Origin: Tomocerus qinae
Taxonomy: Eukaryota > Arthropoda > Collembola > Entomobryomorpha > Tomoceridae
Direction of reading: 5' to 3'
Assembly (NCBI GenBank): GCA_020055645.1
Contig: CM034547.1
Location: 38,171,909-38,235,908 of the forward strand
Length of the DNA: 64,000 bases
The first letter of the stretch is position 1; every line of letters begins with the position of its first letter. Below are positions 32,601 through 47,600 of the stretch, piece after piece. The notes beneath the pieces are model-generated. The model saw only the letters and a list, made by a program, of their open reading frames with translations, was not told where the DNA came from and ran no database searches. A program made the translations under genes and the position numbers.

Positions 32601-35600
32601 ATTAATTCCAACTGGGGCAGCAACCAGTTGATTCGACACTTTGATTAATGGTTCAACTGTGAAAAAGCAAGGAGATTCAACTGAGAGAAATCAATCAAAG
32701 CCTGGATTTTAATTGAATCAATCTTTATCCTCTCGGCCTGGCTTCACCTATTGCAGACGGCGACTGGCCTCGTCCCTTCAATCGCCGAATCTTCTCTCAA
32801 TCCCTCGCCTGTCTTGTCATCTCGCCTGCTTTCTCTCATCCATTGCTATCCTCACTCACTCTCTCTCTAAACTTTTAACTATCATGTCCAACGCCAGGCC
32901 GAACCAGACAAGTCAGACCATTCCTCAGCCCTTCTTAAAGAATTCCTTCTGACTACCAAGTTACCTAAACACATTTTTTACGATATACACCTACCATTAC
33001 TTTCCATGCTTTCACTTCAAGAAAAGATACAACTTTCTCTCTCATCCTCGCATTTTTCTAAATTTCTCACTTTTCAGACAACTTTTATTTATTACTGTGT
33101 GGTAGACAGTGTATGTAGGGTACATGACTAACCAGTGCACTACACTCTGTCCGATCTTTAGTGAGTTGAGCTTTTTCAAAACGTGATGTAACTGCAGATA
33201 CTAAAACAACTTAAGGTACTTCTTTTCTTTTCTCTTTAGCTCCCCGTTTATCTCTAATAGCTTCCGGAAGCTTTCTATCACGTTCCTTGAGTGCAAAGTT
33301 ACATTCTCTCTGGCAAATGGCCCTGATATGGTCTCTAAAGCGATTTTTCAATAACTCAGCCTTCGGCCATCCCCTAACTTAAGACTACTCACAAACACAG
33401 ACACTTCATGATTAAAATTGGAAAATACGGATAACAACCACTATAAACGCTTTTAAATTACAAAATATTCGAGCCAGACACTTACAATGAACGGAAACGC
33501 GAATTCTTTTCGAAATCGATGGTGGCACACTGTTGTTCGCTATGCATAAGTATGCTCCCGTATCAGATCGTGATAGAGGTCTTAACGGCAGCGTCTCTCC
33601 TTCCCAACTTTCAGCTAGAAAATTTGAACAAAAAGTATTTATTACATTATGATAATACCCCATTATAAATTACAAACTTAATTCTTATATGCCTTTCGGT
33701 GAATATTGCTGATACTCATAAATTGGATCATACAATTATTAACAAAACACATTTCATTAGCATTACTTCTTTCTAATGAGACATAATGATGGATCGAGGG
33801 CTGTAATTATATTTAGGTATATTACTCAGTATTTTACATTTGTAATGTTTACTATTGTACTAGCATGAATACATGGAGTCGTTAAAAGGTTGAGTGACGA
33901 GTGGGCTGAGTATTGAGTTGACAGACTGTCACCTCTTTCTGTAGAGCAGTATCTGTTAAATCACAAGGACGAAAGAAACAAAATCAGGCCAATTAGAAGG
34001 CTTGAAGGGAGCTGAGTAAAGGATTAAGTGGATCTCAACTGAGATTTCATTCTATCAAATTCACTCTTTCCTTCCTTCATTCCTCCCGACTAGGTCTATG
34101 GATTTTGTCAACGTGAAGGGCAGCGACAGTCTACTCCAACTTAATGCAAGTCACTCGACACACTCAAAACTTTTTGGCCACTACTCACTTTTTCTTCTAT
34201 TCTGCATTATTCATACGTGTCATAAATTATTTGCACTATCAACATCACACGATTTGTCAATCTATCACTTTGCTAAAGTCTTGTTCGCATTTAAGGCTTT
34301 TGCAAAATGTAGATCAAAGGATATATACAAAACTTTTATTACATAGTTAATGACTTGTTAAGAATAGTTGTACTCAAAAAGTACGTGTCTTCGTTTAAAA
34401 ATATTATATCCTGACCTACGGAGATATAAAGGTGACATTACAAACTATACTGTATAGGTTATTCACTGAATAAAAGAAATAATTTTTTGGATTTGTCTTC
34501 ACTAATTGTAAGAATTGGTATAAGTCAAGGTAAAGTACTCACTATAAGTATTACTGCACAATGGCTATATGTATAGTGTTTTTCCTGAGCTAAGTAAATT
34601 CTGTAGAGTTATGTATTACGCTCCATCACTCACTCCACACTCTTGTAACTAACCTGAGTGATTCGATCCGTTCCAGATTTCAACATCTGCTAAATGTCCG
34701 ATGTGCAGAGATAACATGACATTTCTACGATTCATCTTTCTTCAATCGGATTGATTTCCTTAACAATGTCTACTATCATGCATTCGACATTCTGCAGAAG
34801 ACGACAAAATAAGTGGAACACTCTTTACTTCTATTGTAGTTATACACTAGTAATATTTCTATATAATTAACGGCAACAAACACAATTGGATTGTAGCCAA
34901 TTGTCCAAGTATTCTGTTTATTATTACTAATCTTAGCTCTGCTTTTCCTTACGCTACTTTTAATTTTGCCATTTTTGTCTATAAAAGTTACCAACCTACA
35001 TACCCAACATGTTACAGTCTGTTCCACATTATACCAGTAATATGTGAAGTAGTTGAGAGTACTTAGCACAACAAAACTACTGACAGTTGACAGGATTGTG
35101 TATTTCTGGATGGTTAATCTTTAGTAAAAAAAATCTCACATATTTTTGCGTACGCATTCGGTATATCGCACTGAAATCAATACCACGGAAATATTTTTAA
35201 CACATAGCTAATCTATAGGTATGTGACAAAAATGCGTCAATGTGCATGCTACTTTGTTATATTTACACCTACATTACCTTTGACAGTTAGGTGTACTATC
35301 TCTACTAGGTGGAATTAGATGTGCCTATATATGTTATTGCATTGAGAGGAAAAGTTTGAAGACGGGAAAAACTAATTTGTGGAATCATGACAGATGAGTG
35401 TGTTGGACTGCGTACCCTGGAGTCTGAGGAAAATGTAATGAAAATAAAGGGAAACCGATTGGGATGTAATGCGAGTAAGTCATAGGAGTCAGAGTGAAGA
35501 TGAGTGAAGAGACGAGAGATAAGTAAGACTGGAGACACGTACTGTATTAATAAAGTAGATAGTGGAGCAATGTTATTAGGGCACCCGGGAAAGAAAGGAC

Positions 35601-38600
35601 AAAGGGACAAGTAGAGGGACGAGATTCTCCTATCTCTTTTTAGCCCCGAGATGTTGTGGATGAGTGAAAGATGCATTGCATTACACTGCACTGTCCAAAG
35701 TAAATAAAAGAAAGGTGCAGTCTCCACATCCTGCACGGAAGGAAAAGGATTTTCTGGCTAACAATAAAGACACGAAGCATTAAGTAGATGAAGTGATGAG
35801 GTCGACGTGCAAATGTCATTTTCAAGATATACCTAACACGGATAATTGAGTGCGAAGGAAATATAGAACATGAACTACTACTACTACTGCACCCCTAGAT
35901 GTGCATATAGAAAACCAATCAGACACAGCGCTCCTATATTTATATTGTTACTAAAACTCTTCTAATACTTTCTCTACTGATTAAACCGAGTACCCCGTAC
36001 ACCCCTACATTTGATTTATTTTATCCAAGAATTTGCTGCACTTTCCATTTGAATAAATTAAAGTCAATCATTTAGCTGCATCTTTAAAATGCAATGGTAG
36101 AGGGTGAACATTAAAGGGGCAGAAAATCTGTGATAGAGAATCGTGCTAAAATGTAATAATATTTACGAAAGGATTTTTCATTAAAAACAAAAATAGCTAG
36201 ATAGTATTTTCCAACATGTGTATTAAAATAGAATATGCCGATCTCTTCATTACTCAGTCAAAAAGAACTCACGTGTGTTTTGAGCACTATAATTTTCTCA
36301 AGCAGGATTCTGCTGCGTGCTTTATTTCCAGATCTGACGAATAAATAGAAATAATATCTATGCACTAAAATCCAATGTTTTCACTTCGTATCATCTTAAG
36401 ATTAAATGAAAAACGTGACTTTTTCATTTAGCTCTAGTGCTAATATTATTATTTTGATATGTATAAATATTATGTGCACTATAAGTCTGTTATATGTGAC
36501 TAAAAGTGTATATAGGTTTCTGCTGATTGCGAATAAGTAGAAGCACAATAAATCTCATAGTTCTAACTGACTCCCATGAAGACAAACCTATAATCTGCAC
36601 TATAGGTATGGAAGTGACTTTTGATTCTCTATTTGCTATCCGACCTTTGCCATTTTATTTTAGCTAATTAGCAACGGATTTTCCTTTCAAAATCCAATTC
36701 AATGATGCAACAATAAGTTACTTTCATCTCATTAAAACCCAATGCCTATGGGTAAATGACTGCGATATTAAGTAAATACGTTGCCTCCTTCATGTCATTA
36801 AATGAGGGTGTAGTCACGATATTTACTTACAAGAATTTCAATCAGTTTCCACTTAATAAAATTACGGTACAAAGAGGGAACGATGAATATCAAGTAACAA
36901 TTGATTTCTTGACGCTTAGGAGGGAATTCTTTCCCCCTACTCCATGAACAAAGTTAGGACGATATTTCCGTTTCACCCTAATCAACCCATTTGAACATTG
37001 ATGTATTTAGATTAGATTCAGCTCATTACATAGAGCTTTATAACTAGTTAAAATGCAGCTGTGTACTATCAACTACTGTATAAAATTAAAAATAATTTTT
37101 TTTTACTTAAAACTAATCATAAGTATACCATTTTTACTGACACATGAAGGTTTTAACTTAAGAGGCAGGTCCCCGACGGAATTCAATAATAGAAGGTCAA
37201 CAGGTCAAGCAAAAGGGATGGGGAAGTATCTATGGCTACGATTTAAAAATACGTAGAGTCATAGAAATTTACTCTATGACAAAACTGAAAAATATTTTTT
37301 CGGAAACCGGATATAACTCCGAGAATACTGGTCTTAGAAAGACAAGGTTGGTCTCTAAAATCGTAGAAAATCCTGGTCTAGGGCTGCTACTCGGCATTTC
37401 TTGATATTTGTCTCCGATTTCGAGATATTAACGTTTTAACGATTAAAACGTTAATATCTCGAAATCGGAGATGAATATCAAGAAATGTCGAGTATCAGCC
37501 CTAGACCAAGATTTTCTACGATTTTAGAGACCAACCTTGTCTTTCTACGACCAGTATTCTCGGAGTTATATCCGGTTTCCGAAAAAAAGTTAAAGGCTAA
37601 TTTGATAGTCGAGGTCATGTCCCGTGACGTTGGAGACGTGAGCCTTAATATAATTAATATGCCAAAGAAACAAATTACTTACTACTAGATTATCAATTAT
37701 AAACACATTCACCGGAATCCAGAGTTTTCTAGTAAGTGTTTGCCTTTATGTAGTACACTTTTAGTAGTTATGTTTTTGAACTGTATTCTTGAGAAATTCT
37801 AAAGTTATTGCAGATGTTTGAATAAATAGTTTATGCATAGTTGGAAAGAAGCTTTTTATAACTTGGTTTCAGAGTACAATGGCATCGGAGACATTTGGTA
37901 AACAATTTGCATGTTGTTATAAAAAGTGTGTCCCCTAATAGGTAAATATTAGGAAGGAAGAGTAATAAGGAAGAGAATATGAGGAGTGTTGGTGTATGAA
38001 GAAGGAAGTTGTCTTGGGGTAGAGGAGAAGAAAGTGTTTGGAATGCAGTGTAAGGAGTGGAGAGAAGGGAGAGAGAGAGAGACGGGCCGGGAGGGCAAAG
38101 AAGAAGACGAGATTCACTGCTGACAAGGATAAATTGAAGTTGAGATTAATTTTCTCTGGTGCATTTCTCACGAGATTTCTCGTATAGATGTGATGTGATG
38201 TGATGGGGAGTTGAGTGACTGAGTGAGTTCAGTTCAGAGGAGAATAGACATACTAGGAGACCTACTCTCACTCACTCAATGCACCTTACTACAGAATATC
38301 CTTCAAGTGACGAGAGGAGGAGAAGAAGGAGGTAGGTGGACTAAAGACCAAAGTCGACTCTCTCCAAAGCGAGTCCTTCAAGCCCAAGTCACACTCAACT
38401 ATTATTATCAACAGTCATACACACTCATATTATATACACATACTATTATACACTAGTATGCACTTACAACGTACATACATTTTCTTATACTCTACCAGAC
38501 CTAATTCTTCCCTATATCTACTTCCAGTGCTCATCAAAGGTTTATCTTTAGTAAGACTCTCTGCAGATCACAAATCTTAAAGCTCATCAAAATCGGCAAA

Positions 38601-41600
38601 AAAACTTTAATATTGACAATATGAAAGATGACTCTTAGAGTCAGCGATACAATTACAGTATGAACTGCGAAGTTGATGATGGTAATCGTACAAACAATAG
38701 ATTTCTCGAGCTTAATTTATTCATACATTGCCCTACATAATAAAAAGATGGCAAGAAATATAAATAATGTATTATCGCTGTAATACCCAAAGTATTTTTC
38801 AGATAAATTAAGGATGGGGCTCTGATTTTTCTTTGGTTAGTCGTGTAGATGCCCTAATTTAATCATCTCATGAAGATCAAGGAAGTATTCATGGACGCTA
38901 GGGATTACTATTTGTTGTTATTGTACTGATGCTGGTGTTAGAAGGGAAAGAATTTTAGTATATTTAAATCTGCTCCAATAATAACTCTTCAGTTTGTGCA
39001 AAAGAATGGGCCATTAGGAAGTGGAAGAATGTGGAAGGTGGGCTGGTGACTCGTGTCGCCACGGGGAATAGAACGAAAAGGGATGGAGACAGAGTGACTT
39101 CACATGAGTGCACAAGCAAACAGATCTGGAAGAAGAGGGAAGTTTCCACACAGTCGGAAATAAATTCAGTTCCAGTCTGGCTTATCCGTCATCTTGGCCT
39201 GAACGAAAAACTCTGTCTCTGACTCATTGCCTATTACCTGTCTTTCTGACTTGTCTAATCTTTCCTGTCGTCTTCATAAGAATGTTGACTATTTCTTCCT
39301 CGTCTTGACTATCTCAACAGTTCTGATCAGAAAAGGAGCAGATTAGCCTGACATTGCTTCCTATTCTTTCTTTATTACTGTAGATTGAGAAGGAATCGTC
39401 TCAATTTAGACATTTTATACACTTCAACGTGACTTTCAGTATCTTCCTCCCCGAATCACAAAATTCATGTTTACGTGTTTCGCCAATTTAATTAAATAGC
39501 AGTGCAACTTGCAATGCGTAGGGAATTTGCAATTTGGCGTTTAGATTTCCGCTTGTATTTTTATTCTCCGTATCGAAATCAGGGACTTATGATTAACGAA
39601 ATTGTATTATGGAATGTAGAATCGGAGTAAATTAGCAGAATTGATTTTTATATAGAGGAAGATTGTAAGCACTAACTGCGTTGTAAGTCAGCTATTGTAA
39701 ATAATATCTAGAGAGAGCGGGGAAAGTAGCTCACTTTATACAGTAGGCCTCTAGTCCTTAATAAGTAGGTGTTCACTGACTCAACAAAGTCGATCGTGAC
39801 ATGAGCTTTGATTTTGATTGAATGCTATTGAAACATTTCAGTTCATCCATTGAAAAGTAGAAAGTATTTAGGGTCCTTTCAAAAAGGTTTTCCTCAGGAA
39901 GGGAAGCTGGAGGAGTCAAAAGATTCGCGTTGAATTGCATTAGAAGCGAATCTTTCCTCCTCGCCTCGCCCCATTAAAACTTTCCCTGCCCACTTGTTTC
40001 TCCAAAGTTTTTCTTTCTCTCCTCCTTTCTACTTTTAGACGGAGGGTTGTTTGTGGTCTGCTGACTTCACTCCATTCCCTTCCTTCCCTGCTTATTCTCA
40101 TCTCATTGTGGTTTCTCATTCCTTTTTCTGTCTCTTTAAATTCGGACCTCCGATTTATCCACATCCCATTCAGAATCCTGACACTTTAAATCTCATTTTT
40201 AAGATCAACTAACAAAAAACTTAAAATTAAGACTGAATAAAAACCTAACAGTACTATATACATATTTATTTGTCCTAAAACTGGGATAACGAAATAAAAT
40301 TTATCATTTAGACTAATATGCCAATAAAGTTATATAATCTAAATAAATTTATACATGACGTTGGAATTCGCAAGGAATGTTTTACAGTGGAAAATGAATA
40401 AAACGGTATTGTAGTTAGTAAATCTGGCAAATTGGTATTCACTTGTAAAAGTTTTGTTTTACGGGGAATCAAAACGAAAACGGAGAATTTTTTTACAGCC
40501 GTAATGTAATAATAACATATGGACAAAGGGCTGGAATCCAAAGAAGAAGCCAATATATATTTTATGTGTGCATGTAGCTTTAGGTCAGATTTAATCTGGT
40601 GGTTTGATGACTTAACTTGGTCGAGTAGCTGCAGACTCTAGCTAATGCTAATAGAAAAAGTCAGGAGAAAGTCGGAGGAATTGAAAGGTTTGTGCAGACA
40701 GGAGGATCGTTAACTTAATTTATTGATACGTTAACCTCTACGCGTTTATTATTAATAGCTAAAGCTAATTTGGTGGAAACCACACACAGTTATGTTTAGG
40801 TACTTTGTACTGCACACAATGTCTTCTGCACTTTCAGTAGCCACCTTAGTATAGCAACCAGCTCTACTTGACTTAACTTTTCTCATCCAGCGAGTGCATA
40901 GTGCAATCGCTTTATCTCCTGTCTACCTACTCTGTATAGTGCGCCACGTATTCTCGTCACAAGCACCATCAAAAATGAGATTCTTAAAATAAACTGTAAT
41001 GGTAGTAAACACGTTGCAATAGCTAGGTAACCCTACAACGATATGTTAACTTGTTAAATCAACGCTACTGGAATATTGATGCAAAAAAGTTTCTTTTTGC
41101 TCAAGTATTTTTTTCAAGAAAATGACAAAATTGGTAGTTAGAAACATGAAAAGTTTTAAAAAATGCACAGCATGAAACAGGAAGTCTGTATTTCTATACA
41201 TTATTTTGGAATCAAGAACACAAAAGATGCATGTGAGTCACTGGCATTTCATGTCTGATAGTACAATTCAAAATTGTTGGTCCAAGTGGTCTATTTTGAG
41301 TTTGACTGATGGTTTCAACTCGACCACATGAAAACGAATGGCTTCAGTCTTGTACTTGTATGGTGCGCTCTATAATATAGAAATGTAGGTTCTATTCAAA
41401 TGGAAGTAGCATGTGCATTGTGGAGAATGTCTGGCTAGTAGCGGGCTTTCCCTGGCCATGTTGTGAATGTGAGAAGGAGGCAAATATTAATACAAAGGAA
41501 TTTATTTGGAGTGGGGAGTTGTTTAAGAGAAGGTTAAGTGAGCTCCTGGTTCAATTTTAGATCCGTTTATAGAGGAGTGCACGGATGAGTGGAGAGGACA

Positions 41601-44600
41601 GCATTCGTTCTATCAACGGAAACAAGACGTGTGGCACGAGCTGGGAAAATTCTGGAAAAATTGCTCAGAAGGCTAGAGGTGCTCATAGAACAGACATTTC
41701 TTTCCTAGGAGGATAAATGGATAACCCTCCAGCTCCTTTTCTTCTGTCTGGCATCACTTTAACTATGTAACTCTAAATTGACTGGATAATACAGTATCTG
41801 GTATATCATGCCAATTACTTAATATTCCAGTTTCATAATGTAAATATATGCACATATGAAATACATCCTGTTTAAAGCTGAACAAATGTTTTCTGAATAA
41901 TGTTTCTACACTTTTTTCATACTAATTCCAAAAATAGAATTGAATTGAGAGGAGTGGAAGAAATAGGGTAGCTATCTAACGCTTACCGTTTGATCTAAAA
42001 TTGTCCCGCAATTTAGGCGTGAAATGGACTCTTACTAAACTCACAATCAGGAGATTGTACTGCAAACGTCGACCTCTCTGCAACATTAATGGTGTTGCTA
42101 TTCGGTAGGAGTAAGTAGGAAAGAAATGCTGATGGTGGTATGGACACGTTAAAGGCTGGGAGAGAAGAAGTAGGTAACTAACAAAGTAGTCCGTAGGAAG
42201 TGAAATAGTAAGTTGGCGTAACGTAGCAGTAAAGAGCGAGCTAAAACGTCCAGAGTACTTACATTTAGTTGTTTGTGATTGCGCCTTGACAAAGACTCAA
42301 GTTTTCAAAGCACGTTCCCTCCACGGAAATTAAACATAAGACGAAACGTGCAAAAATCACTTTAATGCATCCCGTGCTTTATGTACTATTGCTTTCTCCA
42401 CTTTCTCCCTCGGACTTTCTCCTTCCTTATTTTTTATTTCGCTTTCCCCTATAAGCAGTTCTAGTCCTCGCTACGTTTTATTTTATTGTTACTCTCCTCT
42501 GACTCCTTGCACTTCTATTGCAAATCAACCCAACGATAACCAATTTCATCCGTATACTTTTCTTAATAAACTGGACTTTCTCAATACACTTTCTGACTAA
42601 ACACTACCAAGTTAATTTAAATGCAAGCTTATAGGCATTTACTTTTTGCTCCTCCGTTCTACAGGATTTTTTAATCTGACTATTTTAAAAATTCTAGATC
42701 GTTTGTAGTTTAAAGTAACCTTTATGTAGTAGTGCATTTGGTTTAAATGTCTAGAATCCGTGGTTAATGAGCAGACCTTAGTTCCGCTTTAGTTAGGGGT
42801 GAACTTAAGTTTGAACGTGAAAGTTATAAAGCCGACTTTTCTTTTAAGCTATATTATTCATTGTGACAAGTAAATGCGAAAGTTTAAAGTGAAAGTTGTG
42901 CTATTTTTGTTTTCATGTTAGTTTGCTTTGGTTTCCTTCCACGGAATCTTACTTCCAGTGAATAGAAGGCGGAATCCATGCTATATTGTATACGAAGAAG
43001 AGAAACTGATTGGAATTTTAGTCATATGTAATGTAGGTAGTGTGGTATTTTCTTAAAGAGGTCTGATACTGAGAAAGCTGAGGAATTGAACTGAACTCCT
43101 CGGTGAACGCTTCTTACTAAATAGTTTAAAAAGAGCGGAGATGAGGTTGGCCACTTTTTGCATTGAGCATTGAACAAGGAAGAAATGTGCACTGAATGTT
43201 TCTTTGCCGTCAAACGGTGATGAATGGATTTTCACTCAAGTCACTCAGATCTCACGGCTCACGTCTCTCCTTTACCAACAGAATGAATTCAACTTTCTTT
43301 CTTTTCACATTTACTTCAGCCAAGAAGGATACCTTACGTTTACTCGCACTCCCAGTCGGCCTTAATACTTTACTCTCACTTGACTTTAGTCGTTACTTAG
43401 CTTCCAAACACCTATTTTACGTTAGTTACCTACTCCTGTTCAATTTTCCAACTCTATAGATACTATAATATAGACCCAAAAAGTGATATAAGTAGTAACT
43501 CCATTTTACTAGACACTAACATTTTCCTTCTTGTTTCGGTCGAAGTAAATACGAGTATTCATATAACTAAATAACTTACCCATTAATACAGGAAAGATTA
43601 GGATCTAACTTTATATACCTGTATATACTTATTTTGGTACTATTCAAAATTCTATAGAGGTTAAGATAGATATGCTCATAATGGTATTAATGCATATTTA
43701 CTTCACGAGTTTGTCAATAAGTAGAGTAAACTGGATGGGAAGTCACATCCAAGTAGAAAAGAAACTCAGATATTTAATCTACGAGCGTTAACAGAACTAA
43801 CTTAAGGGAACCATCAACCATTCATCTATGGAACGGAAAGTCGAGTCTCCTAACAAATGTCCCAAGTTTTAAAAGAGATGTGTGACGATCGGAGTGTGAC
43901 TGCCTTTGACCTATATACGAAATACTTATAAGTAGTAGTAGAGCACATTATGTCGCTACAGATCTATAGATTCACACACACTAGCCAAGTTAAGCCAGGT
44001 ATTAATATTTGTAAGCATGCAGATTTGGGCGTGTAGGTAAATACTCTGTCGAGTTAAATACGGCGTTTTCGTGTTAAAATCTTAAGAGTAAGTAGGAAAG
44101 AGCTTAAAAGCTCCTTTTAAAAGGATATTGGAGAAAGGGAGAGATTCTAGGGCAAGGAGGGAAAGCCAGAAGAGTCAGTCAGGCCATGGCTTCTGGTCTG
44201 GAATAATTTCACTTGGTAAAAAAGAGTTGCTCACATCACACTGTCGAAAGTTAAGTACTTATGCAGCAACCATACACAAGATGTACATAAGTATAGGCAC
44301 CTTACTTCTATGAGCATTCGTATTCAGAAAGGTCACACCACCGTAACATAGCCACCTACCTACCAGATGCTTTCCCTAACTTTCACCCTTGCTCAAAGAG
44401 AAACGGAGCACTATACTCATTCTGGCTACATCTACATTTACTCTGCTCCCTAGTAGTAAGTGTTACATTGTGTATGGGCTAAAGTGTTGAAAGTCTCAAG
44501 TAAGTGAAGCAATGTGACATGCTCTGATGCTTTTTTACAATATTTTATGCCAAGCACAACTTCCCATGGATAAATTCTGAGAAAAGTGCTTCTTATGTAT

Positions 44601-47600
44601 TCTATCGCTACTGGATAAATTCTACAGGAGTATTAGCAGATCTAATGCTCCATGTAGATATCCCACCGTACGTACACACCATATTATAATACTCAAGGTA
44701 GGCACCCAACCAACTTCCTCACAGACCTTTTTAACTTTCTCGGAAAAGGTTTAGTAGCACTGCAGCGCAAATGATCAAAATCTGTAGTAGAAATGCTAGT
44801 TGGAATATGTACATACATAGGATTGCTGGTCGTACTGGAGCTTAGTTATCGTTAGCAGGAATGAGCAAACCGAATAGTTAAGTAAAAGGGACAAGACAAG
44901 ACATTTTAATCTGCATCAGATTTTGTAACGTAAGCTGACTAGTATATAGATGCGTTAGGATTTAGAGAACACATTTGCACCGAGATTCCTTGTACTCCGT
45001 TATCCTGAAAAACTCTTAGCAAATATATATAACTACAGTAATTACATGGAAAGGGTAGTCGAGCTACCACTCTAATCCCACATAGAAATATGCGAGAGAA
45101 AGGACGTATAGGTCAAATAAGTAAGGAGATAAGTAAGAGAAATGAATTAAGTGTCCAGTCCGCAGAATAAAAGAAGAAGCCCATAAGAAGAGATTTAGTG
45201 TAATGGAACGTAAAGTAATTTAATGTAGATTGAGTGAGGAAGACTAGCTGGACTGTAGGAGGAATAGGGATAATGTTGACGAAATGATTACATACTTTGT
45301 TTGATGGGGCTACCACTGAGAGCTTCTCTGATGATCGGCAGGGGTTGCCCATCCTGACGCTTCCAGCGGACCTTCGGAGGAGGGGAACCTGTCGCTTTGC
45401 ATTTCAGCGTGGTCGAGTGCCACTCACGCACAACAACGTCGCTGGAGGTCTCTGCGTCGATTATGTCCGCTGGTACCACCACCTCCAGGATCCCATACTG
45501 AAACAAACAATTAACCCTCGTCATCAATGTCACTCTATTTTAAACATCCTTCGCCGACAACATAAACGACAAAATTGTCATTAATTTTGACATTAGAATT
45601 CAAATCAAGTATTCTAACTTAAATACTTACCATTGCATGCTTTAATGGTAAGTAGAGCAGTTTGAATGAGTAAAATTACTTACTTGACTTCGTTGTGGGT
45701 CTGTGTTCACCTGACAAAGATAGCTACCAGTGTCATTTTGTTGTACATTCTTGATATGAAGCGTCCAGGTGTTGTGCCCATTGTGGGTGACGAAAAAGCG
45801 ATGATTGTGTATTACCATGGTTGTGTGATACGCTAAAATAGCTTTGTCCTCGGATCGAATCCATGCCACCTAGCCAATGCCACAAGTAATGTAACGTTTC
45901 ATTATTAGAACATCATAGCTAGTTTACATTCATAGCAGTTTACATGTCCACTATGCGTAAATTAATTTCTATTTTTTTGAGTTCCTTCATACTTAGATAC
46001 TTTGGCATAAAATGCTATATCATTGCCCACATACAGACATGGGGATTTATTTATATCTATGAGGATTGTTTTAGCAGTATGTTCTTATACAGATGTTTTC
46101 TGGTCTAACGGCATAAATTCTTCCCTAATTAATTAATTTTAGTCAGTTTCGTTCAGTAACGGAGTGACAGTTATTTTTTGTTTAACTTTTCCTAAAGAGT
46201 TAATTCCGTTCCGACATTTCACTTGATTTCTCTCTGTAGTGGTGTTTAGTCTTTTCACTTTTATTTCCGTTTCACTGCGTTTGCATGCAACAAACTTGAA
46301 AGTAGCTCACTCAGTCAGAAGTTCAGAAGCAAAACCACACTCGGAAAATAACAGCTACGTAGTTTCTTTAGATTTATTTGACAGCAGGCGGAAATATCAT
46401 TATTTAAATTCCACTGTGAACAAACACAAGAATAGGTTGGATGGTATTCTATATGTCAGTGTCCAGTAGTGATGCAGTGTAACTCAGCAATTGGTGTAAG
46501 CCAAGCAGTTTAGTTTATGTTAAGCTTACATGAACCTAAAGAACTAAAACAAACATCCTACTTGAAGAAAATGTTTGCCAAATATCTTTGCAATTGTCTA
46601 GAGATTCAATAAAAGTGCCAGATTTAAGTGCAGGATACATTCTACATTGAAATGATGATTCGGGCAAAATGTAGCTGAGATATTTGGCAATACATAAGGA
46701 CATGGTTTTAAGATTGTCCATTTCTATTACTAATTCAGTAAACTTAAATTCCTAACTGTCCTCAGCATATCTGTTAGAATGGGCGCACTATTCTTTTGGA
46801 CATTGCCACATAGTTTATGTCTTCGTAAGGTTTATAGAGTCAATATCTAACTCCATTTAGTGTAAGGTATTGCACGAATAAAGTAAATGCGAGTACGTAA
46901 GTGAATGAAATGATACATTTAGCTGTTTATAAAGGTACAGACAGAATACCAAGATTGAAGGAAAGTGGGATTTACTCCCTTCAGTCACGAAACAATGCTC
47001 TTTACTCAACATAGCATTCTAATCGGTATTTTACTGTGTCAATATCCTCTCTCTCAATCACGATTACAAGACAGATTCCCCTTGAGACATATTCGTCTAA
47101 CTACACACTCCGACTACGTACTACACTAAATCTTTATTGGTGATTATTAGCTACCTCTAAATATTATGGTAATTCATAGTTTGCGCAGAATATCTATGAT
47201 CATATTTCTTTTGATACATCCCTCTCAACTTCCAAATAGTCTAACCAGTGTACAAAATACCATTTACCACTTACCACTGGTAAGTGGTTTTTAATGGTAT
47301 TTAACGTTAAATATCACCACCTAAAAATTAGTGGTAAAAATGGTAAAAATTGTTTCGTTTAAACTTCGTGTTTAGATTTTGAATAAAATTCGGTGCCAAA
47401 GTATGAAATAGCTTAGCAGCTGATGATTGTTGTTACTAATTGATAAGTTTTCATCAATCAGAGCTAGATTCAACCAATGTGGGCATTTATAGCCCTTATT
47501 TGCCGATTGAGAAATTATTTGCAATTAAATTGCCTTCAAATCAATTCTAGTAATTTGACTATACCAAATCTAATCTTGGTTTTAGTAATATTTACTTGAT

